From positions 1-64,000 of the forward strand of contig NZ_PIUM01000021.1 of the NCBI RefSeq assembly GCF_002845745.1: DNA of 64,000 bases, given 5' to 3'. The notes beneath the pieces are model-generated. The model was not told the origin of the DNA. It did not search any database and worked only from the letters and a program-made list of their open reading frames with translations. This stretch comes from Telmatospirillum siberiense (GTDB lineage Bacteria; Pseudomonadota; Alphaproteobacteria; Rhodospirillales; Magnetospirillaceae). Positions 27,863 to 37,580 of this stretch are shown piece by piece (the stretch's first letter is position 1; every line of letters begins with the position of its first letter). The translations under genes were made by a program, and so were the position numbers.

Positions 27863-30652
27863 ATGACTTCGAAAATCAAGAATCAGCGCGCCATCATTGA
27901 TCGTCAGGAGGTCATCGGCCAATTGGAGGCGCTGATCGCCTCGGCGCCGCCCAAGACGCAACGGCGCGGGCTTACTCTCGATATCTTCAAGCAGGCGTTC
28001 CAGACCGGCTTCGACGAGGTGCGCCGCCGCTTCGAGGCCCATGGCCAGGGCAGCGAAACGGTGCGGGAAAACTGCTTTCTGATCGATCAGCTCGTCCGGC
28101 TGGTTCACGATTTCGCCGCCCAATACGAATATCCGGCCGGGGCCGCGACCACCGGCCAGGTGATGAGCGTGGTGGCGGTGGGCGGCTACGGCCGTGGCGA
28201 GCTGGCGCCCAAATCCGACATCGATCTCTTGTTTCTGCTGCCCTACAAGCGGACGTCGCATTGCGAGCAGATCGTCGAATATATGCTCTATATGCTATGG
28301 GACCTGGGGTTGAAGGTCGGGCATTCGACCCGTTCGGTCGATGAATGCATCCGGCAGGCCAAGGCCGACCTGACCATCAGGACCGCCCTTCTGGAGACCC
28401 GCTGGCTGTGGGGAGACCAGGCGTTGTTCGCCGAATTGAAGCGCCGCTACCGCTCCGACGTGGCGGCCGGCAGCGGCGAGGAATTCGTTGAATCCAAGCT
28501 GTCCGAACGCAACGAACGCCATGCCAAGCTGGGCGAGGCGCGCTACGTCCTCGAACCCAACATCAAGGAGGGCAAGGGCGGCCTGCGCGATCTTCATACC
28601 CTTTATTGGATCGCCAAATATCTCTATGCCGTCACCGAGGTCGGCGAACTGGTCGAGCGCGGCCTGTTGTCGGGGGATGCCGCCAACCGTTTCGCCAAGG
28701 CCCAGTCCTTCCTGTGGACCGTCCGCTGTCATTTGCATTACCTGACGGGGCGCGAGGAGGACCGGCTGACCTTCGATATCCAGCAGGAGATCTCGCGGCG
28801 CATGGGCTATACCGACCACGGCGGGACGCTGGGGGTCGAGCGCTTCATGAAGCACTATTTTCTCATCGCCAAGGACGTCGGCGACCTGACCCGCATCCTT
28901 TGCGCGCTGCTGGAATCGCAGAACAAGCGCAAGCCCAAGCTGCGCTTCCCGCTGATGCACCGCGCCAAGAAGATCGACGGCTTCCGGCTCGAGGGAAACC
29001 GCCTCGACGTCACCGAGGATCAGGACTTCGAGCAAGAGCCGATCAAGATGATCCGCCTGTTCCACTCGGCGCTGGAGCACGATCTCGACATTCATCCGCG
29101 CGCCATGTCGCTGGTCACGGAAAACCTGAAGCGCATCGACAACAAATTGCGCCACGACGCCGAGGCCAATCGTCTGTTCGTCGAGATGCTGACCTCGCGC
29201 AAGGATCCCGAAGTGGCGCTGCGCCATATGAACGAGGCGGGCGTGCTCGGCCGCTTCGTGCCCGACTTCGGCCGGGTGGTGGCGCAGATGCAGTACGACA
29301 TGTACCACGTCTATACGGTCGATGAGCATACCATCCAGGCCTTGGGGCTGCTGCATCGCGTCGAGCAGGGGGTGCTGGCCGAGGAACTGCCGATCGCCTC
29401 CGAGGTGGTGGGCACGCTCTATTCGCGGCGCGCGCTTTATCTGGCCGTCTTCCTGCACGACATCGCCAAGGGCCGCAACGGCGACCATTCGCTGCTGGGC
29501 GCCGACATCACCTTGAAGCTGGGTCCACGCCTCGGCCTGAGCGACGAGGAGACCGAGACCGCCAGTTGGCTGGTCCGCCATCATCTGCTGATGACCCGTA
29601 CCGCCTTCAAGCGCGACGTCGACGATCCTAAGACCATCGCCGATTTCGTCTCCGTCGTGCAAAGCCCGGAGCGCCTGAAGCTGTTGATGGTGTTGACGGT
29701 GGCCGACGTCCGCGCCGTCGGACCGGGGGTGTGGAACAATTGGAAGGCCGGGCTGCTGACCGACCTGTTCCATCGCGCGCTCGACCTGATGTCGGGCGGC
29801 ATCGGGGTCGAGCGCCGCGAAGCCCGCGTCGAGGCCGCCCAGAACAGCTTGCGGGCGAAACTGGTGGCGCACTGGTCGCCGGAAGAGATCGAGGCCCATC
29901 TGGCCCGCGGCTATCCGTCCTACTGGGTGTCGTTCGACGCGGCGAGCCATTTGCGGCACGCCTCGCTGATCCGCGAGGCCGAGGCGACGAAGGCGCCGCT
30001 GACCATCGATTCGCGGGTCATCACGGCGCATGCCGTCACCGAGATCACCATCTACACCGGAGATCATCCGGGTTTGTTCGCCCAGATCGCCGGCGCCATG
30101 GCGCTCTCCGGCGCCTCGATCGTCGATGCGAAGATCATCACCATGACCAACGGCATGGCGCTCGACACCTTCGTCATCCAGGACGCCAGCGGGGCCGCCT
30201 TCGACAGCTCCAGCCGCCTGGCCAAGTTGACCTCCAACATCGAGCAGGCCCTGTCGGGCCGCCTGCGCTTCGACCGCGAGCTGGCCAAGCGGCGTGCTTC
30301 GGCGCAGAGCCGGACACGGGTCTTCAAGGTGCCGCCGCGCGTTCTCATCGACAACAAGGCGAGCGCCGGGCATACCGTGATCGAGGTGAACGGGCGCGAC
30401 CGCATCGGGTTGCTCTATGACATCACCTCGGCGATGACGAGGCTCAACCTGCAAATCGCCTCGGCCCATATCTCCACCTACGGCGAACGGGTGGTCGACG
30501 TCTTCTACGTCAAGGACGTCTTCGGCCTGAAAGTCGAGCATGAGCGCAAGATCGGGGAAATTCGGGACATGCTGGTCACCGCCCTGAAGGAGCGGGGCCT
30601 TGCCGATCCCGCCGGCGAGGCCAAGGCGCCGCGCGTTTCGGCCGCCCAATAG
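27863..30652 (+). CDS. glnD: Bifunctional uridylyltransferase / uridylyl-removing enzyme GlnD
   Basis: A 929-residue nitrogen sensor that adds UMP to PII proteins when glutamine is low and removes it when glutamine is high. The nucleotidyltransferase motif GGYGRGELAPKSDIDLLFL lies near residues 110-130, the HD domain (LHDIAKGRNGDHS) near 530, and two ACT domains are at the C-terminus (EITIYTGDHPGLFAQIAG and VIEVNGRDRIGLLYDITS). Length is normal. The order glnD-murJ-trpS is typical for alphaproteobacteria; murJ starts 13 bp after its stop. Confidence 0.97.
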   Translation: MTSKIKNQRAIIDRQEVIGQLEALIASAPPKTQRRGLTLDIFKQAFQTGFDEVRRRFEAHGQGSETVRENCFLIDQLVRLVHDFAAQYEYPAGAATTGQVMSVVAVGGYGRGELAPKSDIDLLFLLPYKRTSHCEQIVEYMLYMLWDLGLKVGHSTRSVDECIRQAKADLTIRTALLETRWLWGDQALFAELKRRYRSDVAAGSGEEFVESKLSERNERHAKLGEARYVLEPNIKEGKGGLRDLHTLYWIAKYLYAVTEVGELVERGLLSGDAANRFAKAQSFLWTVRCHLHYLTGREEDRLTFDIQQEISRRMGYTDHGGTLGVERFMKHYFLIAKDVGDLTRILCALLESQNKRKPKLRFPLMHRAKKIDGFRLEGNRLDVTEDQDFEQEPIKMIRLFHSALEHDLDIHPRAMSLVTENLKRIDNKLRHDAEANRLFVEMLTSRKDPEVALRHMNEAGVLGRFVPDFGRVVAQMQYDMYHVYTVDEHTIQALGLLHRVEQGVLAEELPIASEVVGTLYSRRALYLAVFLHDIAKGRNGDHSLLGADITLKLGPRLGLSDEETETASWLVRHHLLMTRTAFKRDVDDPKTIADFVSVVQSPERLKLLMVLTVADVRAVGPGVWNNWKAGLLTDLFHRALDLMSGGIGVERREARVEAAQNSLRAKLVAHWSPEEIEAHLARGYPSYWVSFDAASHLRHASLIREAEATKAPLTIDSRVITAHAVTEITIYTGDHPGLFAQIAGAMALSGASIVDAKIITMTNGMALDTFVIQDASGAAFDSSSRLAKLTSNIEQALSGRLRFDRELAKRRASAQSRTRVFKVPPRVLIDNKASAGHTVIEVNGRDRIGLLYDITSAMTRLNLQIASAHISTYGERVVDVFYVKDVFGLKVEHERKIGEIRDMLVTALKERGLADPAGEAKAPRVSAAQ

Positions 30653-30665
30653 CCGGCCGGTCCAG

Positions 30666-32210
30666 ATGAACCTCACCAAGGCCATCGCCACCATCGGCGG
30701 CTGGACGGTGCTTTCGCGCATCACCGGCTTGATGCGCGAAATGCTGGTGGCGCGCTATCTGGGTGCCGGCACCGTCGCCGACGCCTTCTTCGTCGCCTTC
30801 CGCTTTCCCAACATGTTTCGCGCCCTGTTCGCCGAGGGCGCCTTCAACGCCGCCTTCGTCCCCCTGTTCTCCGGCAAGCTGGAAGGCGAAGGCGCGGCGG
30901 CGGCGCGCCGGTTCGCCGAGCAATGCTTCGCCGTTCTGGCCGCGGCCCTGCTGGGATTCGTGATCGTCATCGAGATCGGCATGCCCTGGGCGATCCACAT
31001 CCTGGCCTCGGGGTTCGACGATACTCCGGGCAAGATCGCCCTGGCCGTCGAACTCTCGCGCATCACCTTTCCCTATCTTCTGTTCATTTCGATGGTTTCG
31101 CTGCAAAGCGGCGTGTTGAACGCCATGGGCCGTTTCGCGGCGGCGGCGGGCACTCCGGTGCTGCTCAATCTGACATCGATGGCCGTCCTGGTGGCCCTGG
31201 TTCCCTATGTCGAGACGGCGGGTCACGCCATGGCCTGGGGCGTTTTCGCCTCCGGCATCGTCCAGTTCCTCTGGTTGGTTTTTTCCGTGCGCCGGGTCGG
31301 GATGGGCATCCGGTTGGTCAAGCCCAGCCTGTCGCCGGAGGTCCGGCTGATGCTGAAACGGGTGGTGCCGGGTGCCGTCGGGGCCGGCGTCTATCAGGTC
31401 AATCTGCTGATCAATACGATGATCGCCTCGCAGGTGGCCGACGGCGCGGTCAGCTATCTGAATTACGCCGACCGGGTCAACCAGCTTCCCCTGGGGGTCG
31501 TCGGCATCGCCATCGGCACCGCCTTGCTTCCCCTGCTGTCCCGCCAGCTTCGCGCCGGCGAGACGGCCGCCGCCCTGGAGTCGCAGAATCGCGCCATGGA
31601 AGTGGGCATGCTGCTGACACTGCCGGCCGCCACCGCCTTTCTCGTCATCGCCGCTCCGATCATCGCCGTCCTGTTCGAGCGCGGCTCCTTCACTCCGGCC
31701 GATACCCGGGCGGTGGCGCCGGCTTTGATGGCCTTCGCCCTGGGCCTGCCGGCCTATGTTCTGGTCAAGGTGCTGACCCCCGGCTTCTTCGCCCGTCACG
31801 ACACCCGAACTCCCGTCAAGATGGCCCTGGCCACCCTGCTGATCAACGTCGGCCTCAATCTGGCGTTGATGGGCCCGCTCGCCCATGTCGGCATGGCCCT
31901 TTCGACGGCCGTCGCCGCCTGGCTCAATGTCGCCCTGCTGGCTTGGACCTTGAAACGGCGGGGCTATTTCGCCGTCGATCGCCGGTTGCTCGATCGCCTG
32001 TGGCGCATTGTCGCGGCCTGCCTCGTCATGGCCGCCGTTCTCGCCGCCGGCCGCTGGCTGCTGGATTCCATGCTGGCCGCCCGTGGCCTGCGCCTGCCGG
32101 CGCTTTGTCTGCTGGTGGCGGCGGGTGGCCTGTCCTTCGCCGTGGCCGCCGTTCTCACCGGTGCCGCCCGTCTCGGCGAATTCAAAACCATGTTGCGCCG
32201 CCGCCGTTGA
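30666..32210 (+). CDS. murJ: Lipid II flippase MurJ (MviN)
   Basis: A 514-residue, 14-helix MOP-superfamily protein that flips lipid II to the periplasmic side for peptidoglycan synthesis. Opening TVLSRITGLMREMLVARYLG and the arginine-rich first loops with VADAFFVAFRFPNMFRALFAEG are diagnostic. The start at 30666 (MNLTKAIATIGG) was chosen; the upstream extension of the frame overlaps glnD and is proline/arginine-rich. Co-transcription with glnD is likely. Confidence 0.96.
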   Translation: MNLTKAIATIGGWTVLSRITGLMREMLVARYLGAGTVADAFFVAFRFPNMFRALFAEGAFNAAFVPLFSGKLEGEGAAAARRFAEQCFAVLAAALLGFVIVIEIGMPWAIHILASGFDDTPGKIALAVELSRITFPYLLFISMVSLQSGVLNAMGRFAAAAGTPVLLNLTSMAVLVALVPYVETAGHAMAWGVFASGIVQFLWLVFSVRRVGMGIRLVKPSLSPEVRLMLKRVVPGAVGAGVYQVNLLINTMIASQVADGAVSYLNYADRVNQLPLGVVGIAIGTALLPLLSRQLRAGETAAALESQNRAMEVGMLLTLPAATAFLVIAAPIIAVLFERGSFTPADTRAVAPALMAFALGLPAYVLVKVLTPGFFARHDTRTPVKMALATLLINVGLNLALMGPLAHVGMALSTAVAAWLNVALLAWTLKRRGYFAVDRRLLDRLWRIVAACLVMAAVLAAGRWLLDSMLAARGLRLPALCLLVAAGGLSFAVAAVLTGAARLGEFKTMLRRRR

Positions 32211-32270
32211 CCCGCCCGTCGCTTTGGAGTACCTCCCAAGCGCCCACACCGACCCAGGAGCGTTGAAGTC

Positions 32271-33269
32271 ATGAACCGCATTTTCTCCGGCGTTCAACCC
32301 ACCGGAAACCTTCATCTCGGCAACTATCTGGGGGCCGTGCGCAACTGGGTCACGCTGCAGAACGACTATGAATGCGTCTTCTGCATCGTCGACATGCACG
32401 CCATCACCCTGTGGCAGGATCCGGCGGCGCTCAAGGCCCATACCCGCGAAGTGGCGGCGGCCATGCTGGCGGCCGGGGTCGATGCGAAGAAGCATATCCT
32501 GTTCAATCAGAGCCAGAATCCGGACCATGCGCAACTGGCCTGGATCTTCAACTGCGTGGCCCGCATCGGTTGGCTGAACCGGATGACCCAGTTCAAGGAC
32601 AAGGCCGGCAAGAACCGCGAAAACGCCAGCGTCGGCCTCTATGCCTATCCCAATTTGATGAGCGCCGACATTCTCGTCTACAAGGCCACCCATGTGCCGG
32701 TCGGCGAGGATCAGAAGCAGCATCTGGAACTGGCCCGGGACACCGCGCAGAAATTCAACAGCGACTATGGCGTCGAGTTCTTCCCGCTGCCCGAGCCGTT
32801 GATCCTGGGTTCGGCGACCCGTGTGATGAGTTTGCGCGACGGCGCCAAGAAGATGAGCAAATCCGACGAGTCGGATTATTCCCGCATCAACATGACCGAT
32901 GACGCCGATACCATCAGCCTGAAGCTGAAAAAGGCCAAGACCGATCCCCTGCCGTTGCCGGACAGCGTGGAGGGACTGGAGGGACGGCCCGAGGCCGCCA
33001 ATCTTCTCGATATCTGGGCGGCTCTTTCGGATGGGACCCGCGCCGCCGCCATCGAGCGCTTCGCCGGTCGTCAATTCTCCGAATTCAAGAAGGAGCTGAC
33101 CGATCTGGCCGTCGCGGTGCTGGGCCCGATCAACAGCGAGATGAAACGCTATCTGGCCGATCCGGCGGCCATCGACGCGGTGCTGAAGAGCGGGGCCGAA
33201 CGTGCCCGCGCCCTGTCGGCGCCGATCCTGGCCGAAGCCGAGAATCTGGTCGGTTTCCTGCGGCCTTAA
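32271..33269 (+). CDS. trpS: Tryptophanyl-tRNA synthetase
   Basis: A 332-residue class I synthetase charging tRNA-Trp. The HIGH-type motif is [10 protein letters not shown] near residue 12-21 and KMSKS is in [12 protein letters not shown] near 195. The opening [18 protein letters not shown] is canonical. It follows murJ by 60 bp, with CCAGGAG ahead of the start, so it is probably the third gene of the glnD-murJ-trpS unit. Confidence 0.98.
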   Translation: MNRIFSGVQPTGNLHLGNYLGAVRNWVTLQNDYECVFCIVDMHAITLWQDPAALKAHTREVAAAMLAAGVDAKKHILFNQSQNPDHAQLAWIFNCVARIGWLNRMTQFKDKAGKNRENASVGLYAYPNLMSADILVYKATHVPVGEDQKQHLELARDTAQKFNSDYGVEFFPLPEPLILGSATRVMSLRDGAKKMSKSDESDYSRINMTDDADTISLKLKKAKTDPLPLPDSVEGLEGRPEAANLLDIWAALSDGTRAAAIERFAGRQFSEFKKELTDLAVAVLGPINSEMKRYLADPAAIDAVLKSGAERARALSAPILAEAENLVGFLRP

Positions 33270-33337
33270 AGCCGCTTCCCTTGATCGCCGGCGGGACAGG
33301 GCGTAGGAAGGAGAGAGCCAACAGGGGAGCTCCTTCC

Positions 33338-34324
33338 ATGACCGTTTTGCCGGGCGAAGAACAGGCCAAGGCCCCCGAGGCCAAGGATCGTTCGTTCGCC
33401 GCAGCGCTTTTTCGCGGATGGTCCAAGCGACGTCTGCTCGCACTGTGCGGAATCGGCGTTTTGCTGGCTTTCCTGCTCTATTACCCGGTCGGTGCCTGGC
33501 GGGTTCACGCCATCGATGACGATCCCGGATTCGCCGCCGGCGAAACCGTCACCGGGCAGAGCAAAGCCGTGGCGATTGCCGCGAGATTGATCCGCCGCGA
33601 GGTCGATCAGCATGGCTGGACTCCGAACAAGCCGTTTTTCCTGCCCGTCTCGATTCTGGTCGACATGCCCAATTTCCAAAAGGGCATCACCGCCATGGTC
33701 GGTCGTTTTGCTATCGAAATGGACCAGCAGATCGGCCGGTCTGGAGCCTCCGCCGACGCTGATCTCGAGCGGGCGGCGGGGCTTTTGCAGTATCCGCCCA
33801 ATGTTTGGATGATCGATCCGGCGGCCCCTTGGGCCCGGACGCTTTCGACCGAGAAGCAATATCGCAACGCCGCCCGGTCCTTCGAAGCCTACAATCAGCG
33901 TTTGGCCGCCGGCCAGGCCGCTTTCGACCGGCGGCCCGAGGTTCTTCGGGAGGTTCTGGTCCGCTTCGCCAAGGAACTGGAGGCGACGGCGGGACGCCTC
34001 GATGCTCCGATCGGTGCGGCGTCCGGTTGGTTCAGCCGCGCCGCCGGCGAAGCCTATTACGGCGGCAAGGGGCGTGCCTATGCCGCCCTGCTGTTGCTGG
34101 GCAGTCTGGGCGAGGACGATGCCGAGCTGTTGACCGCCCGCGGCCTGACCGACGCCTGGCGGGCGATGCTGGCGTCTCTCGCGGCGGCGGCGACCCCCCG
34201 ACCCTGGCTGGTTCTCGATGGGGCGGCCGATTCGACCTTCGTGCCCAACCATCTGACGGCGCAGGGCTATCATCTGTTGCGCGCCACGGCGCGGTTGAAC
34301 GAACTGGCCGAGGCCTTGCGCTGA
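33338..34324 (+). CDS. DUF2333 family membrane-anchored protein
   Basis: A 328-residue protein with a single TM helix near residues 33-53 (LALCGIGVLLAFLLYYPVGAW) and a large periplasmic part rich in hydrophobic helices (LLRATARLNEL at the end). The pattern fits the DUF2333 family of proteobacterial proteins of unknown function. The start was set at MTVLPGEE (33338) with AGGGGAG upstream. It sits between trpS and another unknown membrane protein, with no clear functional link. Confidence 0.7.
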   Translation: MTVLPGEEQAKAPEAKDRSFAAALFRGWSKRRLLALCGIGVLLAFLLYYPVGAWRVHAIDDDPGFAAGETVTGQSKAVAIAARLIRREVDQHGWTPNKPFFLPVSILVDMPNFQKGITAMVGRFAIEMDQQIGRSGASADADLERAAGLLQYPPNVWMIDPAAPWARTLSTEKQYRNAARSFEAYNQRLAAGQAAFDRRPEVLREVLVRFAKELEATAGRLDAPIGAASGWFSRAAGEAYYGGKGRAYAALLLLGSLGEDDAELLTARGLTDAWRAMLASLAAAATPRPWLVLDGAADSTFVPNHLTAQGYHLLRATARLNELAEALR

Positions 34325-34362
34325 AGCGGGGCCCGGCTTTCTACCCCTTGGGGGCGGACTTT

Positions 34363-35136
34363 ATGACCCTTGGCGCCGGGCGGCTGTTTTTCTGGGTGCG
34401 GTTGTTGCTGGCCGCCTGGATATGGCCGGTCTTTTCCGGGCCGGCGGCGGCGCAAGGCGTCGATCCGCTGGTGGTCGATCTGTCCGATCATCTGGTCGCC
34501 ATCACCACCGGCTTCGCCGGCACCAGCGTCTTGCTGTTCGGTGCCGTCGAGGACGACGGCGACGTGGTGGTGGTGGTCCGTGGCCCTTCGCAAAGCGAAC
34601 TGGTGCGCCGCAAGGAGCGGATGCTGGGACTCTGGGTGAATCACGCCCAGGCGGTGATCGGCGATGCGCCCGCCTATTACCGGATCGCCACCAGCCGGTC
34701 CCTGGAACGTGTCGCCGGCGCCACCGTGCTGGCCCGCCATCAGATCGGGCTCGATCATCTGGCGATGAACGTGCGCCGCAAGGACGTCCGGGCGAGCGAC
34801 GACGACTATCGGAAGGCCCTCTTGCGTCTGAAGGAGGGGGCGGGCCTTTATCTGCGGGCACCGGGAAGCGTCAGTTTCATCGGGCGCCGGCTGTTCCGTA
34901 CGGAAATCGATCTTCCGGCCAACGTTCCGACCGGTGTTTACAGCGTCGAGGTCTATCTGATGAAGAATGGGGAGGTGGCAAGCGCGCAGACAACCCCGCT
35001 GATCATCAGCAAGATCGGCCTGGGCGCGCAAGTTTTTGACTTCGCCATTCATCGCGCGGCACTCTATGGGCTGTTCGCCGTGTTGCTCGCCGCCGCCGCC
35101 GGTTGGCTGGCGGCGGCGGCCTTCAGAAAAGGCTGA
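34363..35136 (+). CDS. TIGR02186 family putative exported membrane protein
   Basis: About 257 residues: signal peptide (about 1-27, LFFWVRLLLAAWIWPVFSGPAAA), a periplasmic domain starting VDLSDHLVAITTGFAGTSVLLFGAV, and a C-terminal TM helix (LYGLFAVLLAAAAGWLAAA). This layout matches the TIGR02186 family common in alphaproteobacteria, function unknown. The start at 34363 follows GGGGGCGGA. A longer open frame from 33805 overlaps DUF2333 and was rejected. The Usp gene follows after 5 bp. Confidence 0.78.
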   Translation: MTLGAGRLFFWVRLLLAAWIWPVFSGPAAAQGVDPLVVDLSDHLVAITTGFAGTSVLLFGAVEDDGDVVVVVRGPSQSELVRRKERMLGLWVNHAQAVIGDAPAYYRIATSRSLERVAGATVLARHQIGLDHLAMNVRRKDVRASDDDYRKALLRLKEGAGLYLRAPGSVSFIGRRLFRTEIDLPANVPTGVYSVEVYLMKNGEVASAQTTPLIISKIGLGAQVFDFAIHRAALYGLFAVLLAAAAGWLAAAAFRKG

Positions 35137-35141
35137 TCGTC

Positions 35142-35633
35142 ATGGTGGAAAGACGCAAGCCCCCGGCGAAAACCGGCCGGACCTTTCTGATTGTGGTCGA
35201 TGACAGCGATGAAATGCGCTCGGCCCTCCGTTATGCCTGCCGCCGTGCCCGCAACACCGGCGGACGGGTCGCCTTGCTGCGGGTGCTCGAACCCCCCGAA
35301 TTCCAACATTTCGCCGCCATCGGCAATTTGATGCAGGCCGAGGCCCGGCAGGCCGCCGAGGCGCTTTTGCAGCGCTTGGCCGAAACGGTCAACGAAACCT
35401 CGGGCGAGGTGCCCATGCTCTATGTCCGCGAGGGCGATCCGCGCGATCAGCTATTGAAATTGATCGATGAGGAACCGTCGATTTCCATCCTGGTCCTCGC
35501 GGCGGGCACCGGGCCGGATGGACCCGGTCCGCTGTGCCAGGCCCTGACCGGACGCTATCTCGATCGGCTGCATATTCCACTGACCATCGTGCCCGGCAGT
35601 CTGTCCGATGACGCGATCGACGCTTTGACGTGA
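35142..35633 (+). CDS. Universal stress protein (UspA family)
   Basis: A 163-residue cytoplasmic protein of the Usp fold: FLIVVDDSDEMRSALRYACRRA at the start, and a C-terminal half with ISILVLAAGTGPDGPGPL. A full ATP-binding G-x2-G-x9-G-S/T motif is not evident. The start at MVERRKPPAK (35142) is 5 bp after the TIGR02186 gene, so the two are co-transcribed. It often neighbours nfu in this order; its exact role is unknown. Confidence 0.85.
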   Translation: MVERRKPPAKTGRTFLIVVDDSDEMRSALRYACRRARNTGGRVALLRVLEPPEFQHFAAIGNLMQAEARQAAEALLQRLAETVNETSGEVPMLYVREGDPRDQLLKLIDEEPSISILVLAAGTGPDGPGPLCQALTGRYLDRLHIPLTIVPGSLSDDAIDALT

Positions 35634-35683
35634 GCCGGGAGGGTTCCGGAAGAGCCAATAAGTTGAAAAATATCAGTTCGAAT

Positions 35684-35723
35684 AATGTTAAAAAATACTA
35701 TCCATTGCATTTTAACATTTTTT
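35684..35723 (+). terminator. A/T-rich hairpin with T-run after the Usp gene
   Basis: AATGTTAAAA (35684-35693) pairs with TTTTAACATT (35710-35719), followed directly by TTTT. It lies about 50 bp after the Usp stop. The A/T-rich stem is unlike the surrounding GC-rich DNA. The rest of the 299-bp gap up to nfu shows only a possible -35 TTGACG at 35844. Confidence 0.6.
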
Positions 35724-35932
35724 GCGCGGCGGCACCCCTGCTGTTGGATAACGCATTGGTATAGAAAGATTGTTTCGATTCCGATGACCTGCCGTTCCGG
35801 CCATTTCCACCCTGTCGGCGATCTTCCGTCTGGCCGATTAGCCTTGACGAACAGGTTCGATTGCCCCATGTACCGGCCGAAGCATTTGCGCGCTCAGCCT
35901 TTGAGCGGGACCCGCGAATCACGAGGTAGACC

Positions 35933-36481
35933 ATGTTCATTCAGACCGAGAATACGCCCAATCCCAACACGCTGAAGTTCCTTCCCGGCCGCGACGTCAT
36001 GGGTCAGGGGACCGCCGATTTCGCCGATGGGGCCGCAGCCCAGCGGTCGCCGCTGGCGACCCGGCTGTTCGCCATCGAGGGTGTCGGCCGGGTGTTTTTC
36101 GGTGCCGACTTCGTGACCGTCGGCAAGACCGAGGGCGGCGACTGGGCGGTCCTGAAGCCTCAGGTGCTGGCCGCCATCATGGACCATTACACCTCGGGCG
36201 CCGCTCTGTTGAGCGAGGAAGCCCGCGCCGCGGCGGTGAGCGAGGACGACAGCGACGTGGTCGCCCAGATCAAGGAATTGATCGATACGCGCGTTCGTCC
36301 GGCCGTGGCCAACGACGGTGGCGACATCATCTTCCGCAACTTCGAAGACGGCGTGGTCTATCTGCATATGCAGGGATCCTGCTCGGGTTGCCCCAGTTCG
36401 ACGGCGACGCTCAAGCACGGTATCGAGAACATGCTGCGCTATTACGTGCCGGAAGTTCAGGCCGTCGAGGCCGTGGACTAA
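35933..36481 (+). CDS. NifU family Fe-S scaffold protein (Nfu)
   Basis: A 182-residue protein: Nfu N-terminal domain (1-90, [20 protein letters not shown]) and C-terminal NifU domain (about 110-180) with the cluster-binding pair Cys150-Cys153 (GSCSGCPSS). Such proteins carry or deliver [4Fe-4S] clusters to target enzymes. Length and both domains are canonical for alphaproteobacterial and mitochondrial-type Nfu. Single gene after the Usp gene. Confidence 0.95.
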   Translation: MFIQTENTPNPNTLKFLPGRDVMGQGTADFADGAAAQRSPLATRLFAIEGVGRVFFGADFVTVGKTEGGDWAVLKPQVLAAIMDHYTSGAALLSEEARAAAVSEDDSDVVAQIKELIDTRVRPAVANDGGDIIFRNFEDGVVYLHMQGSCSGCPSSTATLKHGIENMLRYYVPEVQAVEAVD

Positions 36482-36629
36482 GCGAAGAGCCCCTATATCT
36501 AATAGTTGATTACCGTGGTGTAGAATTGCAATCACACCGCGAAGGGGATACCATTTTCATCGAGTAACCGAAGGATCCGGAGTGCGGGGCCGGTGAACTG
36601 GGAGCGGTAGGAAAAGAGAAAGAGGAAGA

Positions 36630-37580
36630 ATGCATCATAAAACTCGGACCTCGCTGTGCAACGGGGTATTGCTGGCTATGCTGGCGATGTTCGTTGTCGG
36701 CCTGTTTGCCCTGGTTTGGAGCGGCCTTCCTTCGCCGCGTTTGCCTGGCGAGCACCAAACGGTCGCCGTGGCACACGGTTCCTTGCCGCCGGTAACCTAT
36801 ACCATTCGTCAGTCGGAAACCCGCAACGCCCAGATGTTGCAGGCTGCCTTCGACCGCATCGGGTTCGACCTCGATGCCGTTTCCCAGGGCTATATCTCCG
36901 TGCCCAGGGTGTTGCTGGCCAGCCTCCCCCCGGATCTCGACCGTCTGGACGCCATGGACGCCCGTCGGGTGCTGTTCCTGCGCACCCTGCTGCCGGTGAT
37001 TCTTCACATCAACGATCAGATCGGCGTGGATCGTCAGAAGCTTCTCATGATCAAGGCGGCGATGACCCGCGGCGAGACATTGTCGGCGACCGACGTGCAG
37101 TGGATTTTGGCTCTGGCCGACAATTACGATCAGCCCGACGCCGACGTCGATGTTCTGCTGAAAAAGGTCGACGTCATTCCACCCTCCCTCGCCCTGGCCC
37201 AGGCCATTGAGGAAAGCGGGTGGGGGACGTCGCGCATCGCCCGCGAGCAAAACGCCATTTTTGGTCAATTCGGGCAAGGCGCCTCGGGCGACTGGGATTA
37301 CCGCAACTTCGCCAGCCTGACCGAAGCCGTCGCTTCCTACGCCCATAATCTCAACACCCATCGGGCCTATCGGGAGTTTCGCCAGATGCGCGCCCGCATG
37401 CGTGCGACCCGCGGCGGGATCGATTCGCTCGAACTGTCCGCCACGCTCCATCGTTATTCTGAGCGCGGCGATGACTATGTGACGACCTTGCGTGCGATCA
37501 TCCGCGGCAACGCGCTGGAGGATTTCGACGCCGCCCGACTGAACCTGCGTAGCGTGGCAACCATTTTAGCGAGCAATTGA
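36630..37580 (+). CDS. Bax-like glucosaminidase-domain protein
   Basis: A 316-residue protein with one N-terminal TM segment (about 11-31) and a periplasmic glucosaminidase (Bax, PF01832-type) domain at about 175-290: [18 protein letters not shown] with the catalytic Glu, then [10 protein letters not shown] and Y-rich [12 protein letters not shown]. It likely cuts beta-N-acetylglucosaminidic bonds in peptidoglycan. Its stop overlaps the next gene's ATG by one base (TGATG). An A/G-rich site GAAAGAGGAAGA precedes the start. Confidence 0.85.
   Translation: MHHKTRTSLCNGVLLAMLAMFVVGLFALVWSGLPSPRLPGEHQTVAVAHGSLPPVTYTIRQSETRNAQMLQAAFDRIGFDLDAVSQGYISVPRVLLASLPPDLDRLDAMDARRVLFLRTLLPVILHINDQIGVDRQKLLMIKAAMTRGETLSATDVQWILALADNYDQPDADVDVLLKKVDVIPPSLALAQAIEESGWGTSRIAREQNAIFGQFGQGASGDWDYRNFASLTEAVASYAHNLNTHRAYREFRQMRARMRATRGGIDSLELSATLHRYSERGDDYVTTLRAIIRGNALEDFDAARLNLRSVATILASN

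Noticed and set aside
28295-33443. Very long antisense frames opposite glnD, murJ and trpS
   Set aside because: Codon-position GC artefacts; no recognisable protein features, no ribosome sites, and the plus-strand genes are unmistakable.
33805-35136. 443-residue version of the TIGR02186 gene
   Set aside because: The extra N-terminus is a shadow of DUF2333; a signal peptide begins at 34363.
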